From NCBI GenBank assembly GCA_019637265.1, contig JAHBVY010000001.1, positions 992,001 to 1,056,000 of the forward strand: a stretch of DNA of 64,000 bases, given 5' to 3'. This DNA is from Polyangiaceae bacterium. GTDB taxonomy: Bacteria > Myxococcota_A > Polyangia > Polyangiales > Polyangiaceae. Every line of letters starts with the position of its first letter. The first letter of the stretch is position 1. The position numbers and the translations under genes are program-made. The notes under the pieces are model-generated. The model worked only from the letters and a program-made list of their open reading frames with translations, did not search any database and had not been told where the DNA came from. Of the stretch, positions 15,827 to 24,548 are shown piece after piece.

Positions 15827-16477
15827 ATGGCGAACAAGCTGGCGATGGTCGGTGCGGCAACCAAGTACCTGAAGCGCAACCCCTCGGAGCTGGTGCGCGC
15901 GCTGAAGAACGCCGCCTCGCTGCGGGTGGGGCTGCCGCTGGACGCCATGCGCTGGCTGGCCAGTCAGGCGAAGGGACCCAAGGCGCCGAAGGACGTCGAG
16001 ATCGAGTCGGTGCCGCCGGGGATCCGGGTGTCCGCCACCGTCACCCAGATGGGCGCCACGGTGCGCGCCTCGGCGGTCGTCTTCATCGACCGCGTGAGCA
16101 TCACCGAGACCGAGCTGCGCTTCGAAGTCAGGCTAGATGACGTCACCGCGAAGGTGCTGGAGGACAACGGCAACTCCCCGGTGGCCACGCTGCTGAAGAG
16201 CGGCGCGCTGGATCTGAGCAAGCCGGGTAACCTCGCGGCCTTCATGCCCAAGCGCCCAGCGATGCTGGTGGAGGCGGAGGACGATCGCATCGTGCTCGAC
16301 TTCATGAAGCACCCGAAGGTCGCCAAGAGCGCGAAGCTGAAGCGCGCGATCGCGGCCGTCACCGCCGTCGGCTCCTTGCGGGGCATCGAGTCCGATTGGG
16401 ATCACCTCGACCTCAAGTTCTCGGCGTTTCCGCGCGGCGTGGGTGAGGTGCTGGCCGCGGTGCGACGCGCGCTCTGA
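15827..16477 (+). CDS. Conserved-looking protein of unknown function
   Basis: The 216-residue product has no signal peptide and no clear transmembrane helix. It begins MANKLAMVGAATKYLKRNPS and includes an alpha-helical N-terminus (about 1-55) followed by an alternating strand-rich middle (IRVSATVTQMGATVRASAVV, TELRFEVRLDDVTAKVL). The pattern suggests a small lipid- or membrane-associated domain, but I cannot name a family. The start is the ATG right after a TATACT element. The FGE-like lipoprotein gene begins four bases after the stop, so the two are probably cotranscribed. Confidence 0.7.
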   Translation: MANKLAMVGAATKYLKRNPSELVRALKNAASLRVGLPLDAMRWLASQAKGPKAPKDVEIESVPPGIRVSATVTQMGATVRASAVVFIDRVSITETELRFEVRLDDVTAKVLEDNGNSPVATLLKSGALDLSKPGNLAAFMPKRPAMLVEAEDDRIVLDFMKHPKVAKSAKLKRAIAAVTAVGSLRGIESDWDHLDLKFSAFPRGVGEVLAAVRRAL

Positions 16478-16481
16478 GCCG

Positions 16482-17498
16482 GTGGTGAGCCCGCCTGACT
16501 CGCACCGCCGCGCGCGATCCGACCCCGAGCCGCTCGAGCGAGGCCGCGCCCGCCGAGCGCTCGCGCGCGCGCTGCTCGGCTCCGCCCTGCTGTTCGCCTG
16601 CTCCGAGCGAGCCGCGCAGCAGAGCTCCCCCACGGCGCCCGTGGCGAAGGCGGAGCCACCGCCCACGGCGCCACCAGAGCCCGCCCCGGTGTGCGTCTTC
16701 GACCCGGTGTCGCGCGGCGAGGGCGGCGCTGAGCAAGCGAGCGACCAATGCCAGTCCGTCGCCCCCAGCGAGACCTACGAGGCGCAGTTCGAGCCCGCTT
16801 TCGACAGTGGACCTGACAGCGAGGAGTTCGACCCCGCCTGCCCCGCGGGCATGGTGCTGATCGAGGGGGACTACTGCCCCAAGGTGCAGCACACCTGCAA
16901 GCGCTACCTGGACACCGGCTTCCTGGCGCGCCACCGCTGCGCGGAGTTCGGTCCGCCGAAGTGCCTCTCCAAGGAGCGGCAGTACATGAGGTTCTGCATC
17001 GACCGCGACGAGTACACCGGGCCACCCGCGCCGGACGCGGGGCCCGCAGGGAGCGAGCAGGAGCTGCCGCTGGTGGACCAGTCGTGGACGATGGCGAGGA
17101 ACACCTGCCAGAGCCTGGGCAAGCGGCTCTGCTTCGAGGCGGAGTGGGAGTTCGCCTGTGAGGGTGAGGCGATGCTCCCCTACCCTTACGGCATGCAGCG
17201 CGACGCCACGCTGTGCAACTTCGACCAGACGAACCTGGAGGAGAAGGGCAAGCTGCGCGATCTCCGGAGGCCCGCCGCGGAGCTCAAGGAGTGCACCAGC
17301 CCCTTCGGCGTCCGCAACCTGGTGGGCAACGTGGACGAGTGGGCGCAGCGCGATGGCCAGCACACCCCGTGGCGCTCGTCGCTACGCGGCGGCTGGTGGC
17401 TCGCCGGGCGCAACAACTGCCGCGCGGCGACCACCGGCCACGACGAGTACTATCACGGCGGGCAGACCGGCTTCCGCTGCTGCGGCGCCGCCCGCTGA
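16482..17498 (+). CDS. Formylglycine-generating-enzyme-like (SUMF1) lipoprotein
   Basis: The 338-residue product starts at GTG 16482 or 16485, has a long basic n-region and a lipobox-like LLFAC near residue 42. From about residue 120 on it matches the FGE-sulfatase fold: CPAGMVLIEGDYCP, FCIDRDEYT, LGKRLCFEAEWEFACEG, GVRNLVGNVDEWAQRDG, RGGWWLAGRNNCRAAT and GFRCCG. The family includes enzymes that convert Cys to formylglycine in sulfatases and many non-enzymatic relatives. I could not decide whether the copper-binding cysteine pair of true FGEs is intact. No sulfatase gene lies in the window. Confidence 0.8.
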   Translation: MVSPPDSHRRARSDPEPLERGRARRALARALLGSALLFACSERAAQQSSPTAPVAKAEPPPTAPPEPAPVCVFDPVSRGEGGAEQASDQCQSVAPSETYEAQFEPAFDSGPDSEEFDPACPAGMVLIEGDYCPKVQHTCKRYLDTGFLARHRCAEFGPPKCLSKERQYMRFCIDRDEYTGPPAPDAGPAGSEQELPLVDQSWTMARNTCQSLGKRLCFEAEWEFACEGEAMLPYPYGMQRDATLCNFDQTNLEEKGKLRDLRRPAAELKECTSPFGVRNLVGNVDEWAQRDGQHTPWRSSLRGGWWLAGRNNCRAATTGHDEYYHGGQTGFRCCGAAR

Positions 17499-17543
17499 CG
17501 GCACCGCCTGCTGAGGGCGCTGCCTGCAGCGCCCGCCCGGCGC

Positions 17544-19346
17544 TCAGGCCGCGGCCTGAGGCTTCGCCGTCAGCTCAGCTGACTTGACCGCCTTCGGCTC
17601 CTTTGGGTCCGGCTTACCCTGCATCCACGCCTTGAGCCGCGCCACGCTGAACGGGCGGCTGATGGCGGCGATGGTCAGGCAGCCTAACAAGAAGAAGAGC
17701 CACGACTGCGCCGTGTACTTGTCGTCCACGAAGTAATACGTGTCGAGCAAGATCTGGCTCGCGCCGCTGCCCAGCATCAGCACCGCGCCGAACGCGGGCC
17801 TTATCCGCGACAGCACCGCGGCGATGATGAACATCGAGTAGTAGTAACAGGTCAGATCCGTCAGGCACATCACCACGCTGAGCGCCATCGGCAGGCCCAC
17901 CCACAGGTGACGGGTGCGGCGCAGCGCCCACGCGCCCCACAGGACGAGCCCCAGCGCGATCGCGTAGCGCAGCGGCTTGGTCTTCTGATCGCGCTCGTGG
18001 CGACCGTCCTTCCAGGGCTTGAACGGATCGTCCAGGCGGTTGTCCCGGGTGTAGCGCATGCGCCCGTCCCAGCTGTGGGTGAGCATCGTCTTCACGCCCA
18101 TGTGGTTCGTGAGGCCGGTGCCCGTGTGCAGCGTGATGTGCTTCCAGAACGCGGAGAAGGACTCGAAGCCGCCGGTGCTCTTCGACGCGGCGGGCACCAG
18201 CACCGCGAGGCACAGCACCGCGCCGGCGATGAGCCGCGTGTGCTGACGGAAGAAGCGCGTCTCGCGGTAGCGCGCCCAGCCCGCCTTCAAGCCGCCACCC
18301 TTGAACACCATCGACGCGAAGGTGGTGACGATGACGAGGCCGTAACCCACGAACAGCCCCGCCGGGAAGACGCGCAGGAGCGCTGACCACATCAACGCCC
18401 ACCCCCCGAGCACGAACCAGCCGCGCTTCACCAGGCAAATGGACGCGACCAGGAAGAAGATCCAGTCGTGACGCATGAACGCGCCGCCGGTCCAATAGAA
18501 GTTCGCCGGGGCGTTACAACCCCAGAACACGGTGGCGATCATCATCACGCGCCAGCCGAACGCCCAGTAGATGAGCAGCACCATCCCCAAGTGCAGCGCG
18601 ATGTCGATGCCCGCGAGCTTCTTGAAGAAGACGTCATCCGCCACGCCCATGTTCGCGAAGAACTTCCCGGCCATGGTCCAGACCGGCGGCGGGTTGTAGC
18701 CGTGGTCCTTCAGCATGCTGCGCCAGTAGTCGCCGCCATGCGCCGAGCGCCGGAACCAGCCGACGTCCTGCTTGAAGGCGGCCCAGTCTTCGTCGGTGAA
18801 GTGCTGCTTGCAGTGGTCAGGGTTCTTGAGCACCTCCGTGTCCACCACCGGGCGGATCAGGTTGTCCCGCGCCAAGTCGCGGATCTCCCGGTTCGCCATC
18901 TCGGCGCGGTGCCCTAGCTCCACCTCCGCCACCGCGGCGCACTCGTAGAGCCGCCCATAGCCGAGCTCCTCGAAGTACTTGGAGCCGAGGTAGTAATGGA
19001 AGAACTCGTGGCGGTGGTAGTACTGGTCGTAGCGCGTGTTGGGGTTGAAGAAGTCGAAGTAGGTGCCGAACGCCAGCACCGTGAACACCACGGCCAGGCC
19101 GCGGGTCATCCGCGGTGAGAACGGCCGCTTCAGGCGCCGCGCACGCAGCTCGGAGATGACGAACAGCGCCCCCAGGAAGGTGAGCCCGATGCGCAGCCCG
19201 CGCATGACGACGCCCCACTGATCCTTCTGGAAGATGGCCCCCTCCCAACGACTGAAGAACATCCCATTCCAGAAGGAGGTGGGAGCCGCCAGCACGTCGA
19301 GCAGGCCATGAACGGAGGTCGAGAGCGAGGTCAGTAGCGAGTCCAT
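17544..19346 (-). CDS. Polytopic membrane protein, GT-C glycosyltransferase-like
   Basis: The 600-residue protein has about ten hydrophobic segments (for example near residues 50-70, 83-100, 245-262, 318-345, 470-490, 525-545). After the second segment lies a long soluble stretch with NTRYDQYYHRHEFFHYYLGS and KYFEELGYGRLYEC. That arrangement, acidic and His residues just outside the membrane followed by many helices, resembles polyprenyl-phosphate-dependent GT-C enzymes, but the catalytic residue cannot be assigned. A Lys/Ala-rich C-terminus follows the last helix. It is convergent with the FGE-like gene 45 bases away. The function remains inferred. Confidence 0.7.
   Translation of the reverse strand: MDSLLTSLSTSVHGLLDVLAAPTSFWNGMFFSRWEGAIFQKDQWGVVMRGLRIGLTFLGALFVISELRARRLKRPFSPRMTRGLAVVFTVLAFGTYFDFFNPNTRYDQYYHRHEFFHYYLGSKYFEELGYGRLYECAAVAEVELGHRAEMANREIRDLARDNLIRPVVDTEVLKNPDHCKQHFTDEDWAAFKQDVGWFRRSAHGGDYWRSMLKDHGYNPPPVWTMAGKFFANMGVADDVFFKKLAGIDIALHLGMVLLIYWAFGWRVMMIATVFWGCNAPANFYWTGGAFMRHDWIFFLVASICLVKRGWFVLGGWALMWSALLRVFPAGLFVGYGLVIVTTFASMVFKGGGLKAGWARYRETRFFRQHTRLIAGAVLCLAVLVPAASKSTGGFESFSAFWKHITLHTGTGLTNHMGVKTMLTHSWDGRMRYTRDNRLDDPFKPWKDGRHERDQKTKPLRYAIALGLVLWGAWALRRTRHLWVGLPMALSVVMCLTDLTCYYYSMFIIAAVLSRIRPAFGAVLMLGSGASQILLDTYYFVDDKYTAQSWLFFLLGCLTIAAISRPFSVARLKAWMQGKPDPKEPKAVKSAELTAKPQAAA
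17569..17583. repeat. GTCAG-N5-CTGAC palindrome, copy 5
   Basis: GTCAGCTCAGCTGAC lies within the last codons of the GT-C-like gene, encoding part of its variable Lys/Ala-rich tail. Confidence 0.85.
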
Positions 19347-19624
19347 GATCGGCCTTTCGGCGCCATGCGCCGCGGAAGCGCCCGGGACGCTAGTACACCA
19401 AGCCGCGAACGCCTACCCAAGCGAGCGCCCTGGTTAGTCGCTTTCCGGCAGCCCCACGGGACGGCCACGACGCGGAACGTGGACCGCGATGCGGGGTCCC
19501 ACGGGGTTTGGGGGTTGGTAGCCCCGGGGTGAAGGCGGGCGGCACCGCAGTCGCCGGGAGGCGCGCGCCGTGGCCCCTGCGCCGTAGCCCGCAGTCGCGC
19601 AGCACGCTGCGCCCCAAAAAAGTC

Positions 19625-19656
19625 GATGGGCCGGGAGGCGCACCTCCCGGCCCATC
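19625..19656 (-). terminator. Rho-independent terminator, orphan
   Basis: GATGGGCCGGGAGG (19625-19638) pairs perfectly with CCTCCCGGCCCATC (19643-19656) around CGCA. Read on the minus strand it is followed by GACTTTTTTGGGG, a proper T-run; the plus strand has only TTT. The nearest minus-strand gene ends at 20321, 665 bases away. Confidence 0.75.
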
Positions 19657-19957
19657 TTTCGCCCGTCCCCCGAAGACCTCACACCGCGAGGCAGATCACC
19701 CCGCGGGCGAGCCCTCCCGCGCCCTCACGAGACGCCGGTGACCCGTCGTCGTGCTCGGGTGCTGGGGTGGGCCGCAGCCCGACCGTGTGGCGCTGCTCGG
19801 TCAGTGACGCTGAGCAGCACCGCGCCAGCTCAGGCGCAGGCCTCCTGGGTGGAACATGGATCTTGCATCGTGTCTCTTCCCTCCTCCGGCAGGCGCCGGA
19901 CACCTCGCATGGAGCGAGAGTCAACTCATCGCTGGGACGGTGTCGCCCCCGTTCGCT

Positions 19958-19977
19958 ACGTTTCCATACGGTAACGT
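19958..19977. repeat. Near-perfect palindrome ACGTTTCC-ATAC-GGTAACGT
   Basis: Seven of eight positions per arm pair (ACGTT, one mismatch, CC) around ATAC. It sits in gene-free DNA and could be an operator or a structured RNA element. Confidence 0.6.
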
Positions 19978-20169
19978 GCTACTTTGGAGCGCCGACCACG
20001 GCGAGGTGCTTCCTAGTGAGCGGTGAGGCGCTGACGCGCCATGCCGCGCCCAAGCGCAGGTGCAAGGGTGATCCCTTGCCGGCACATTCCGGGAGCTTCC
20101 TCCAGTCCTGCACGATGGCTTAGACGTAGCACCCGCGATCTTCATCGCAAGTGGCTCACCACCACACCC

Positions 20170-20205
20170 ATCCTGATCGAGATCCTGATCGAGATCCTGA
20201 TCGGG
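20170..20205. repeat. 12-base tandem repeat, three units
   Basis: ATCCTGATCGAG occurs at 20170-20181 and 20182-20193, then ATCCTGATCGGG at 20194-20205. It lies in gene-free DNA and has no visible function. Confidence 0.85.
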
Positions 20206-20320
20206 CTGCAGCGAACGCGAGCGCAGGTGACGATCGCCGTCACCGTGAGCGGCCTGGATGCGAGGCCAGCTCGTGTTCGCAGCTCACGCGGCTGGCTCGC
20301 GCGGCTGACCACTCCGCGAA

Positions 20321-20971
20321 TCAGTTCGGCGCGGCGATGCGCTCGGCGCGCATGGTGTAGCGGATCTCACAAGGTAAGGTATAAAACCCACCCTCCACCC
20401 CGATCGCCTCGCTGCAATCGGAGCCCGCGCCGGGGACGAAGCCATAGCTGAGGCTCCCGCTGAAGCCGCGCACGTCCCCCGCGGCATCGAGCACGCCGCT
20501 GGCGCGATCGGTGCGGGTCACTGCGCAGCCGGGCATCCCAGGGCGCGGCTCGATCAGCTGCACGGTGCCGGCGCTGTCGAACGCGAAGCTGACCTGATCG
20601 GCGGCGAGCCGCCCGGCCACTGGGTCATCGCCGTTCAGCCAGTAGATCTCGGCGCCATCCGCCGCGAGCTCCACCTGAAACTCCCACAGATCCTCGCTGC
20701 CGAGCGCCCCCGGGCCGCAGCTCGAGTCGGTGAGCCGCGCCGTGACCTGGAAGGTGCCCAGCGGATCCCCCGGGATGCGCGCGTCCTCCTCCCCGAAATC
20801 ACACGCACCGAGCCCGAGCACACCGAGCCCCAAGAGGCCCCCGCAGGCGCTCCGCAGCCAGGCAGTGAGCCTACCTGACAGGCGCGATCTCAGCCCACGC
20901 GGCTCACCGCGCTCACAGCGCAGCGACACTTCGGGGAGCGGGGACTCGGGGAGCTGTGGCGGCTGCGACAT
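20321..20971 (-). CDS. Lipoprotein of unknown function
   Basis: The 216-residue product (from ATG 20971) has an unusually long, Arg-rich n-region, then a hydrophobic core ending at lipobox LGAC near residue 55, so the true start may be further in. The mature part is strand-rich (DLWEFQVELAADGAEIYWLN, VSFAFDSAGTVQLI) and has six cysteines, as in small secreted beta proteins of myxobacteria with a 'LTDSSCGPGALG' start. I cannot assign a family. The neighbouring gene upstream ends 100 bases away on the same strand. Confidence 0.65.
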   Translation of the reverse strand: MSQPPQLPESPLPEVSLRCERGEPRGLRSRLSGRLTAWLRSACGGLLGLGVLGLGACDFGEEDARIPGDPLGTFQVTARLTDSSCGPGALGSEDLWEFQVELAADGAEIYWLNGDDPVAGRLAADQVSFAFDSAGTVQLIEPRPGMPGCAVTRTDRASGVLDAAGDVRGFSGSLSYGFVPGAGSDCSEAIGVEGGFYTLPCEIRYTMRAERIAAPN

Positions 20972-21071
20972 CGTCGCCCGCGCTAGCAGGCGGGCTCCAA
21001 GTTGGGCAACATATCGGCCCGGCGCGGCGCGCGCCGGCAAGTCGGCGCGCGGGCGCTGGCCTCTCGGATCG

Positions 21072-21794
21072 TCAGGGTGACTTTTCCCTAGGGGCGCGAG
21101 CGGTCAGCAGCAGATCGATCACCAGCGGGGCCACGCCGAGCAGCAGACAAGCGCTCGGGAGCCGCTCGGCGGCCACGGCGTGGGCCAAGCTCAAGCAGAG
21201 CCAGGCGCTCAGCGCGAGGCAGGCAAACCCCCAAACCCGACGCCGCGTGGCGCTGTGCGAGATCACCCAAGGTGGCAGCAGGAGCGCGCTCGGGCCGAGC
21301 AGGAGCAGGCTCGGGATCAGGGGATTGGGCGTGGCGCTCGGTGCGGCGCGCACGGCGCTGGGCGTGAGGCCCTGGGCGACGCTCCAGCTCGCGCCGCTGG
21401 GATCGGTCAGTCCAGCTTCCGTCAGCAGCCAACCGCCGTGACGCGCCACGTGAGGGAACAGCGCGCTCGCGTCGCTGAGCGGGCTGAGCACCAAGAGCAG
21501 CCCGAGCGCCCCCGTGAGCCAGCCGGCGAGGCAGGCGCCGACGTGGATTTGGCGCGCGCTGAGGCCCAGGGCGGCCAGCGCCCGCGTCTCCCCGCGGCGG
21601 CTGCTCCCGAGGACAGCGAGCGCGGTGGCGGACGCGGCGGCGATGGGGCCCAGCGCTCCGATGCGCGCGGCGCGCGCAGACCAACTGGCGTCCGCTTCGT
21701 CAGTGAGCCAGGTGATCGCGGCGAGCAAGGCGTAGAGCCCCGCGGCGACGAGCAGCGTGCGCCCGAGCTCCGAGCGGCCATGCGGGGTCAGCAT
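21072..21794 (-). CDS. Integral membrane protein, permease-like
   Basis: The 240-residue product has five or six hydrophobic segments (about 14-32, 47-65, 88-105, 160-180, 190-215, 218-232). The segment RRGETRALAALGLSARQIHV, with Arg-rich start and 'ALGLS' turn before a helix, resembles the cytoplasmic coupling region of LptF/LptG or FtsX-type permeases. No ATPase gene is adjacent. The start at 21794 (MLTPHGRSELG) is preferred because the upstream in-frame sequence looks non-coding; no ribosome site is clear. The assignment is tentative. Confidence 0.55.
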   Translation of the reverse strand: MLTPHGRSELGRTLLVAAGLYALLAAITWLTDEADASWSARAARIGALGPIAAASATALAVLGSSRRGETRALAALGLSARQIHVGACLAGWLTGALGLLLVLSPLSDASALFPHVARHGGWLLTEAGLTDPSGASWSVAQGLTPSAVRAAPSATPNPLIPSLLLLGPSALLLPPWVISHSATRRRVWGFACLALSAWLCLSLAHAVAAERLPSACLLLGVAPLVIDLLLTARAPREKSP

Positions 21795-21879
21795 GCGTGC
21801 GGCGGGAAGACGAGCATGCGGCGGGAACGGCATGCGGCGGCACAAGCCCCCAACGTAGCCACCACGAACGGCGCGAGCG

Positions 21880-22350
21880 TCAGGCGTCCTTCGGCGCGTC
21901 GCCTTCAGCGCTTCCCTCCGCCTCCCCCGCCTGCGGGAGCTGGCGCTGCACGCGAGCGTCCAGCTCGTTCACCGCGCGCTCACCCAGCGAATGCGCGAGC
22001 CGCGTCAGCAGATCGGGGACGTCCCCCAGCAGGCGTGACCACACCGTCCCCGAGTCCCCCTGCACCGTGAGTAAGTGAGCGTGACCATCAGCGCCCACCG
22101 CGATGGCTGCGATCGGGTCGAGCTCCACCGCGCCCCCGACGCCGTGCGCGCCGCTGTCCCCATCCACGCGGTTACCGTGCGCGCCGGCGTGGGTCATGCC
22201 CGCACCGAACGCCACCTTGAGGCGGTGAACCGGGATCACGGTGGCGCCGCCGGCCTGCTGCGGGGCGCCCACGATGGTCTCGCTCTTGGACATGGTGCCC
22301 ACACCGTCCAACAGCTCGTTCACGATCTTGCTGAGATCTTGCTTGCTCAT
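21880..22350 (-). CDS. gerW: GerW (YtfJ) family protein, copy 1
   Basis: The 156-residue product matches the spore-associated GerW family of Bacillus (YtfJ): a helical start (LSKIVNELLDGVGTMSKSET), VIPVHRLKVAFGAGM, a Gly-rich segment GAHGVGGAVELDPIAAIAVG and then DGHAHLLTV. The C-terminal 35 residues are variable. GGAGG lies ahead of the ATG. In Bacillus gerW affects spore germination and lies beside a DUF2953 gene, ytfI; here a DUF2953 gene is also next door, with a second GerW-type gene beyond it. Myxobacteria form a different kind of spore, so the role here is unknown. Confidence 0.85.
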   Translation of the reverse strand: MSKQDLSKIVNELLDGVGTMSKSETIVGAPQQAGGATVIPVHRLKVAFGAGMTHAGAHGNRVDGDSGAHGVGGAVELDPIAAIAVGADGHAHLLTVQGDSGTVWSRLLGDVPDLLTRLAHSLGERAVNELDARVQRQLPQAGEAEGSAEGDAPKDA

Positions 22351-22517
22351 CCGCGTCCTCCGCCCACCCCGAGATCACCTGGCCGCAGCCTAAAGCAGCC
22401 CCTCGCGCGCTGCAATGTGTACCCATCCACGCGGCAGCTCCAACCCGTGAAGGCGCACCCCTGTCCACCGCCGCATGTTCACCGCACCCTGTCCATCGCA
22501 CCCTGTCCATCATCCCA

Positions 22518-23189
22518 TCAGCTCCGCGCCTCCTTGGTGATGGAGCGCGCCCGCAGGCGCTGGGCAATGCGTTGCCACACCGTGCGGATCGAGAACCACA
22601 GCGTCGCCAGCGCGATCTTCCCGGGCCACACGCGCGACTTGAGATCCAACGTCGCGGCGCCGCGATCCACCAGCTCCCAGCGCACCGTCTGGCGGATCCG
22701 CACGGGCGTTGGCAGCATCCAAGCGAGGGCGTACACCGCCGCCATCAGCCGCCCGGTGAGCAGCACGTCCTCGAAGGAGTAGTCCAGCGTGATGTCGAGC
22801 ACGTCGACGCGCACGCGCTCTCGCTGCTCGAACAGGAAGCTCAGCACCGCTTCGGGCTCGAGCTCGCGCGCGACCTTCAGCAGCCGATCCTTGGACTTGG
22901 AGCGCTGCTTCTCTCGAGGTTCTTCGGCGGGCTCAGGCGCCTCCGCGGCGTGCTCCGAGGCGCGCCAGCGCCAAACCCGCTTCCCAAACAGGTGCACGTG
23001 GATCATGAGCGGCACCCCGCGCGCCATCGCGGCGCTCAGCGTGACCACGCCGACCCGCGCGCCGCCGCCGAGCACCCAGGCGCCGCTCGGCTCGCCTCGC
23101 CCGGTGAGGTTCAGCTCCACGCGCCACGACGCGAGCCAGGCCCACGCGCACAGCGCGAGCGCCGCCAGTGCTAGCGCCAGCCAGAGCAC
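22518..23189 (-). CDS. DUF2953 (YtfI-like) protein
   Basis: The 223-residue product has one N-terminal transmembrane helix (LWLALALAALALCAWAWLAS), then a domain with VHLFGKRVWRWRA, a charged Lys/Glu linker (about 75-105), and LDITLDYSFEDVLLTGRLMA, the hallmark region of DUF2953. A second hydrophobic stretch lies near 150. The Bacillus relative YtfI sits beside gerW; here the gene lies between two GerW-type genes, all on the minus strand. A shared function is supported by this context, not by direct evidence. Confidence 0.8.
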   Translation of the reverse strand: MLWLALALAALALCAWAWLASWRVELNLTGRGEPSGAWVLGGGARVGVVTLSAAMARGVPLMIHVHLFGKRVWRWRASEHAAEAPEPAEEPREKQRSKSKDRLLKVARELEPEAVLSFLFEQRERVRVDVLDITLDYSFEDVLLTGRLMAAVYALAWMLPTPVRIRQTVRWELVDRGAATLDLKSRVWPGKIALATLWFSIRTVWQRIAQRLRARSITKEARS

Positions 23190-23213
23190 GCGCCCTTCGC
23201 CGCCTGCGTCGGA

Positions 23214-23657
23214 TCAGCGCTTGGCGCTGGGCTTCGCCTTGGACGTCGCCTCAGGCAGCTCGGGCACTGTCGAAGTCGGCACTGTGCGCGCCTCCGGCAG
23301 CGCCTGAGGCGCGGTGTCGGTGCGCGGCGTGAGCTCCAGCCCGCGCCGCAGCACCCCCGTCTTCCCGTGCTGCAACGCCAGCATGTGGGGCTGACCGTCA
23401 GGCCCCACGACGACGAAGGCCTTGGGCTCCACCACCAGCGCGCCCCCGACGCCGCCCGCGCTGAGGTCGGCGTCGCCCTTCAGGCGCTTCGCCTTACCAT
23501 CCAGCTCGGCGGTGCCCGCGCCGAACCCGATGCTGATCTTGGAGAGCGGCAGCACCTGCGCGTTCCCCGCGTCACGCACCTGACCTACCACCGCGTCGCT
23601 CTTCGCGACTCGCCCCACCTCCGTCAACAGCCCTCGCACCAGCTCGTCGAGTTCCAT
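23214..23657 (-). CDS. GerW (YtfJ) family protein, copy 2
   Basis: The 147-residue product repeats the family pattern: MELDELVRGLLTEVGRVAKS, VLPLSKISIGFGAG, a Gly-rich SAGGVGGALVVEPKAFVVVG and DGQPHMLAL. It differs widely from copy 1 in sequence and in its Pro/Thr-rich tail, so the duplication is old. ATG 23657 is the likely start, although the frame opens 15 codons earlier and neither start has a strong ribosome site. It is first in the minus-strand GerW-DUF2953-GerW series. Confidence 0.82.
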   Translation of the reverse strand: MELDELVRGLLTEVGRVAKSDAVVGQVRDAGNAQVLPLSKISIGFGAGTAELDGKAKRLKGDADLSAGGVGGALVVEPKAFVVVGPDGQPHMLALQHGKTGVLRRGLELTPRTDTAPQALPEARTVPTSTVPELPEATSKAKPSAKR

Positions 23658-23731
23658 GCGGCGATGACACCACGCGGCTCGCGCCCGGTCAAACCCCAGC
23701 ATCGATCACCCGGATCGGCTATGGGGGCGCT

Positions 23732-24448
23732 ATGCAGGTGTCACGCTTCGGCCCGCTGCGGGCCCGAGTCACTCCTCCCCGCCCTGGCGTCGCCGATCGC
23801 GGCTTGGTGGTGTTGCTGCACGGCTACGGCGCCCCGGGCGGCGATCTCGCGCCGCTGGGTCGTCAGCTACCCGCACCACCTGGCGTGCGCTTCGCGTTCC
23901 CGGAGGCGCCGCTCGAGCTGATGCCAGGCTACGACGCGCGCGCTTGGTGGCCCATCGACGTCGCGGCGCTGGAGGCGGCGCTCAGCGCGGGGACTCACCG
24001 CGACCGCGGCTTGGAAGATCCGCCGGAGCTACCCCAAGTGGCGGCGGCGCTCGAGGCCTTCCTCGACGCGCTCACGGCGGAGCTGGGGCTCACCCAGGCG
24101 CCGCTGGTGCTCGGCGGCTTCAGCCAAGGCGCGATGCTGAGCTGTGAGCTGGCGGCGCGCAGCGCGCGCCCGCTGGCTGGGCTGATGGTGCTGAGCGGCA
24201 CCCTGCTCGCCGCCGAGCGCTGGGCGGAGGGCTTCAAGGCGCGGGCCGGGCTCCCGGTGCTGCAGTCCCATGGACGGAGCGATCCGCTGCTCTCGTTCGC
24301 CGACGCCGAGCGGCTCAAGGCCCTGTTCGAGGCGGCCGCGACGCGGCACACCTGGCTGCCCTTTCATGGCCAGCACGAGCTCCCGCGCAGCCTGTTCGAG
24401 GCCACGGGGAGCTTCCTCGGTGACCTCTTCGAGTCGCCTGACGCGTGA
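23732..24448 (+). CDS. Phospholipase/carboxylesterase-family serine hydrolase
   Basis: The 238-residue protein is a single alpha/beta-hydrolase domain. It shows VVLLHGYGAPGGDL (oxyanion region), LGGFSQGAMLSCEL with nucleophile Ser in GFSQG, catalytic Asp in SHGRSDPLL and His in FHGQHELP. The spacing fits the YpfH / acyl-protein thioesterase-like family (about 220 residues). It has no signal peptide, so it acts in the cytoplasm. The substrate is unknown. It is divergent from the second GerW gene and precedes the ppx-like gene by 100 bases. Confidence 0.85.
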   Translation: MQVSRFGPLRARVTPPRPGVADRGLVVLLHGYGAPGGDLAPLGRQLPAPPGVRFAFPEAPLELMPGYDARAWWPIDVAALEAALSAGTHRDRGLEDPPELPQVAAALEAFLDALTAELGLTQAPLVLGGFSQGAMLSCELAARSARPLAGLMVLSGTLLAAERWAEGFKARAGLPVLQSHGRSDPLLSFADAERLKALFEAAATRHTWLPFHGQHELPRSLFEATGSFLGDLFESPDA

Positions 24449-24548
24449 GGCGCCCTGGAGCGGGCATCGTTCGGACAGCTGACGCATGCGCCGAAGCTCA
24501 TCCGAGGCACCGAGGCATGATGTTCGTGTATCTGACGTGTGAGGCGCC

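Larger units (their letters stand above)
19347..20320. other. Gene-free stretch of 974 bases with terminator, palindrome and tandem repeat
   Basis: Open frames here are short, overlap each other and look like no protein I know. Supported contents are a TTTGGGGGTTGG motif (19507-19518), a strong hairpin terminator (19625-19656), a near-perfect palindrome (19958-19977) and a 12-base tandem repeat (20170-20205). It could hold a non-coding RNA on the minus strand ending at the hairpin. Confidence 0.6.
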
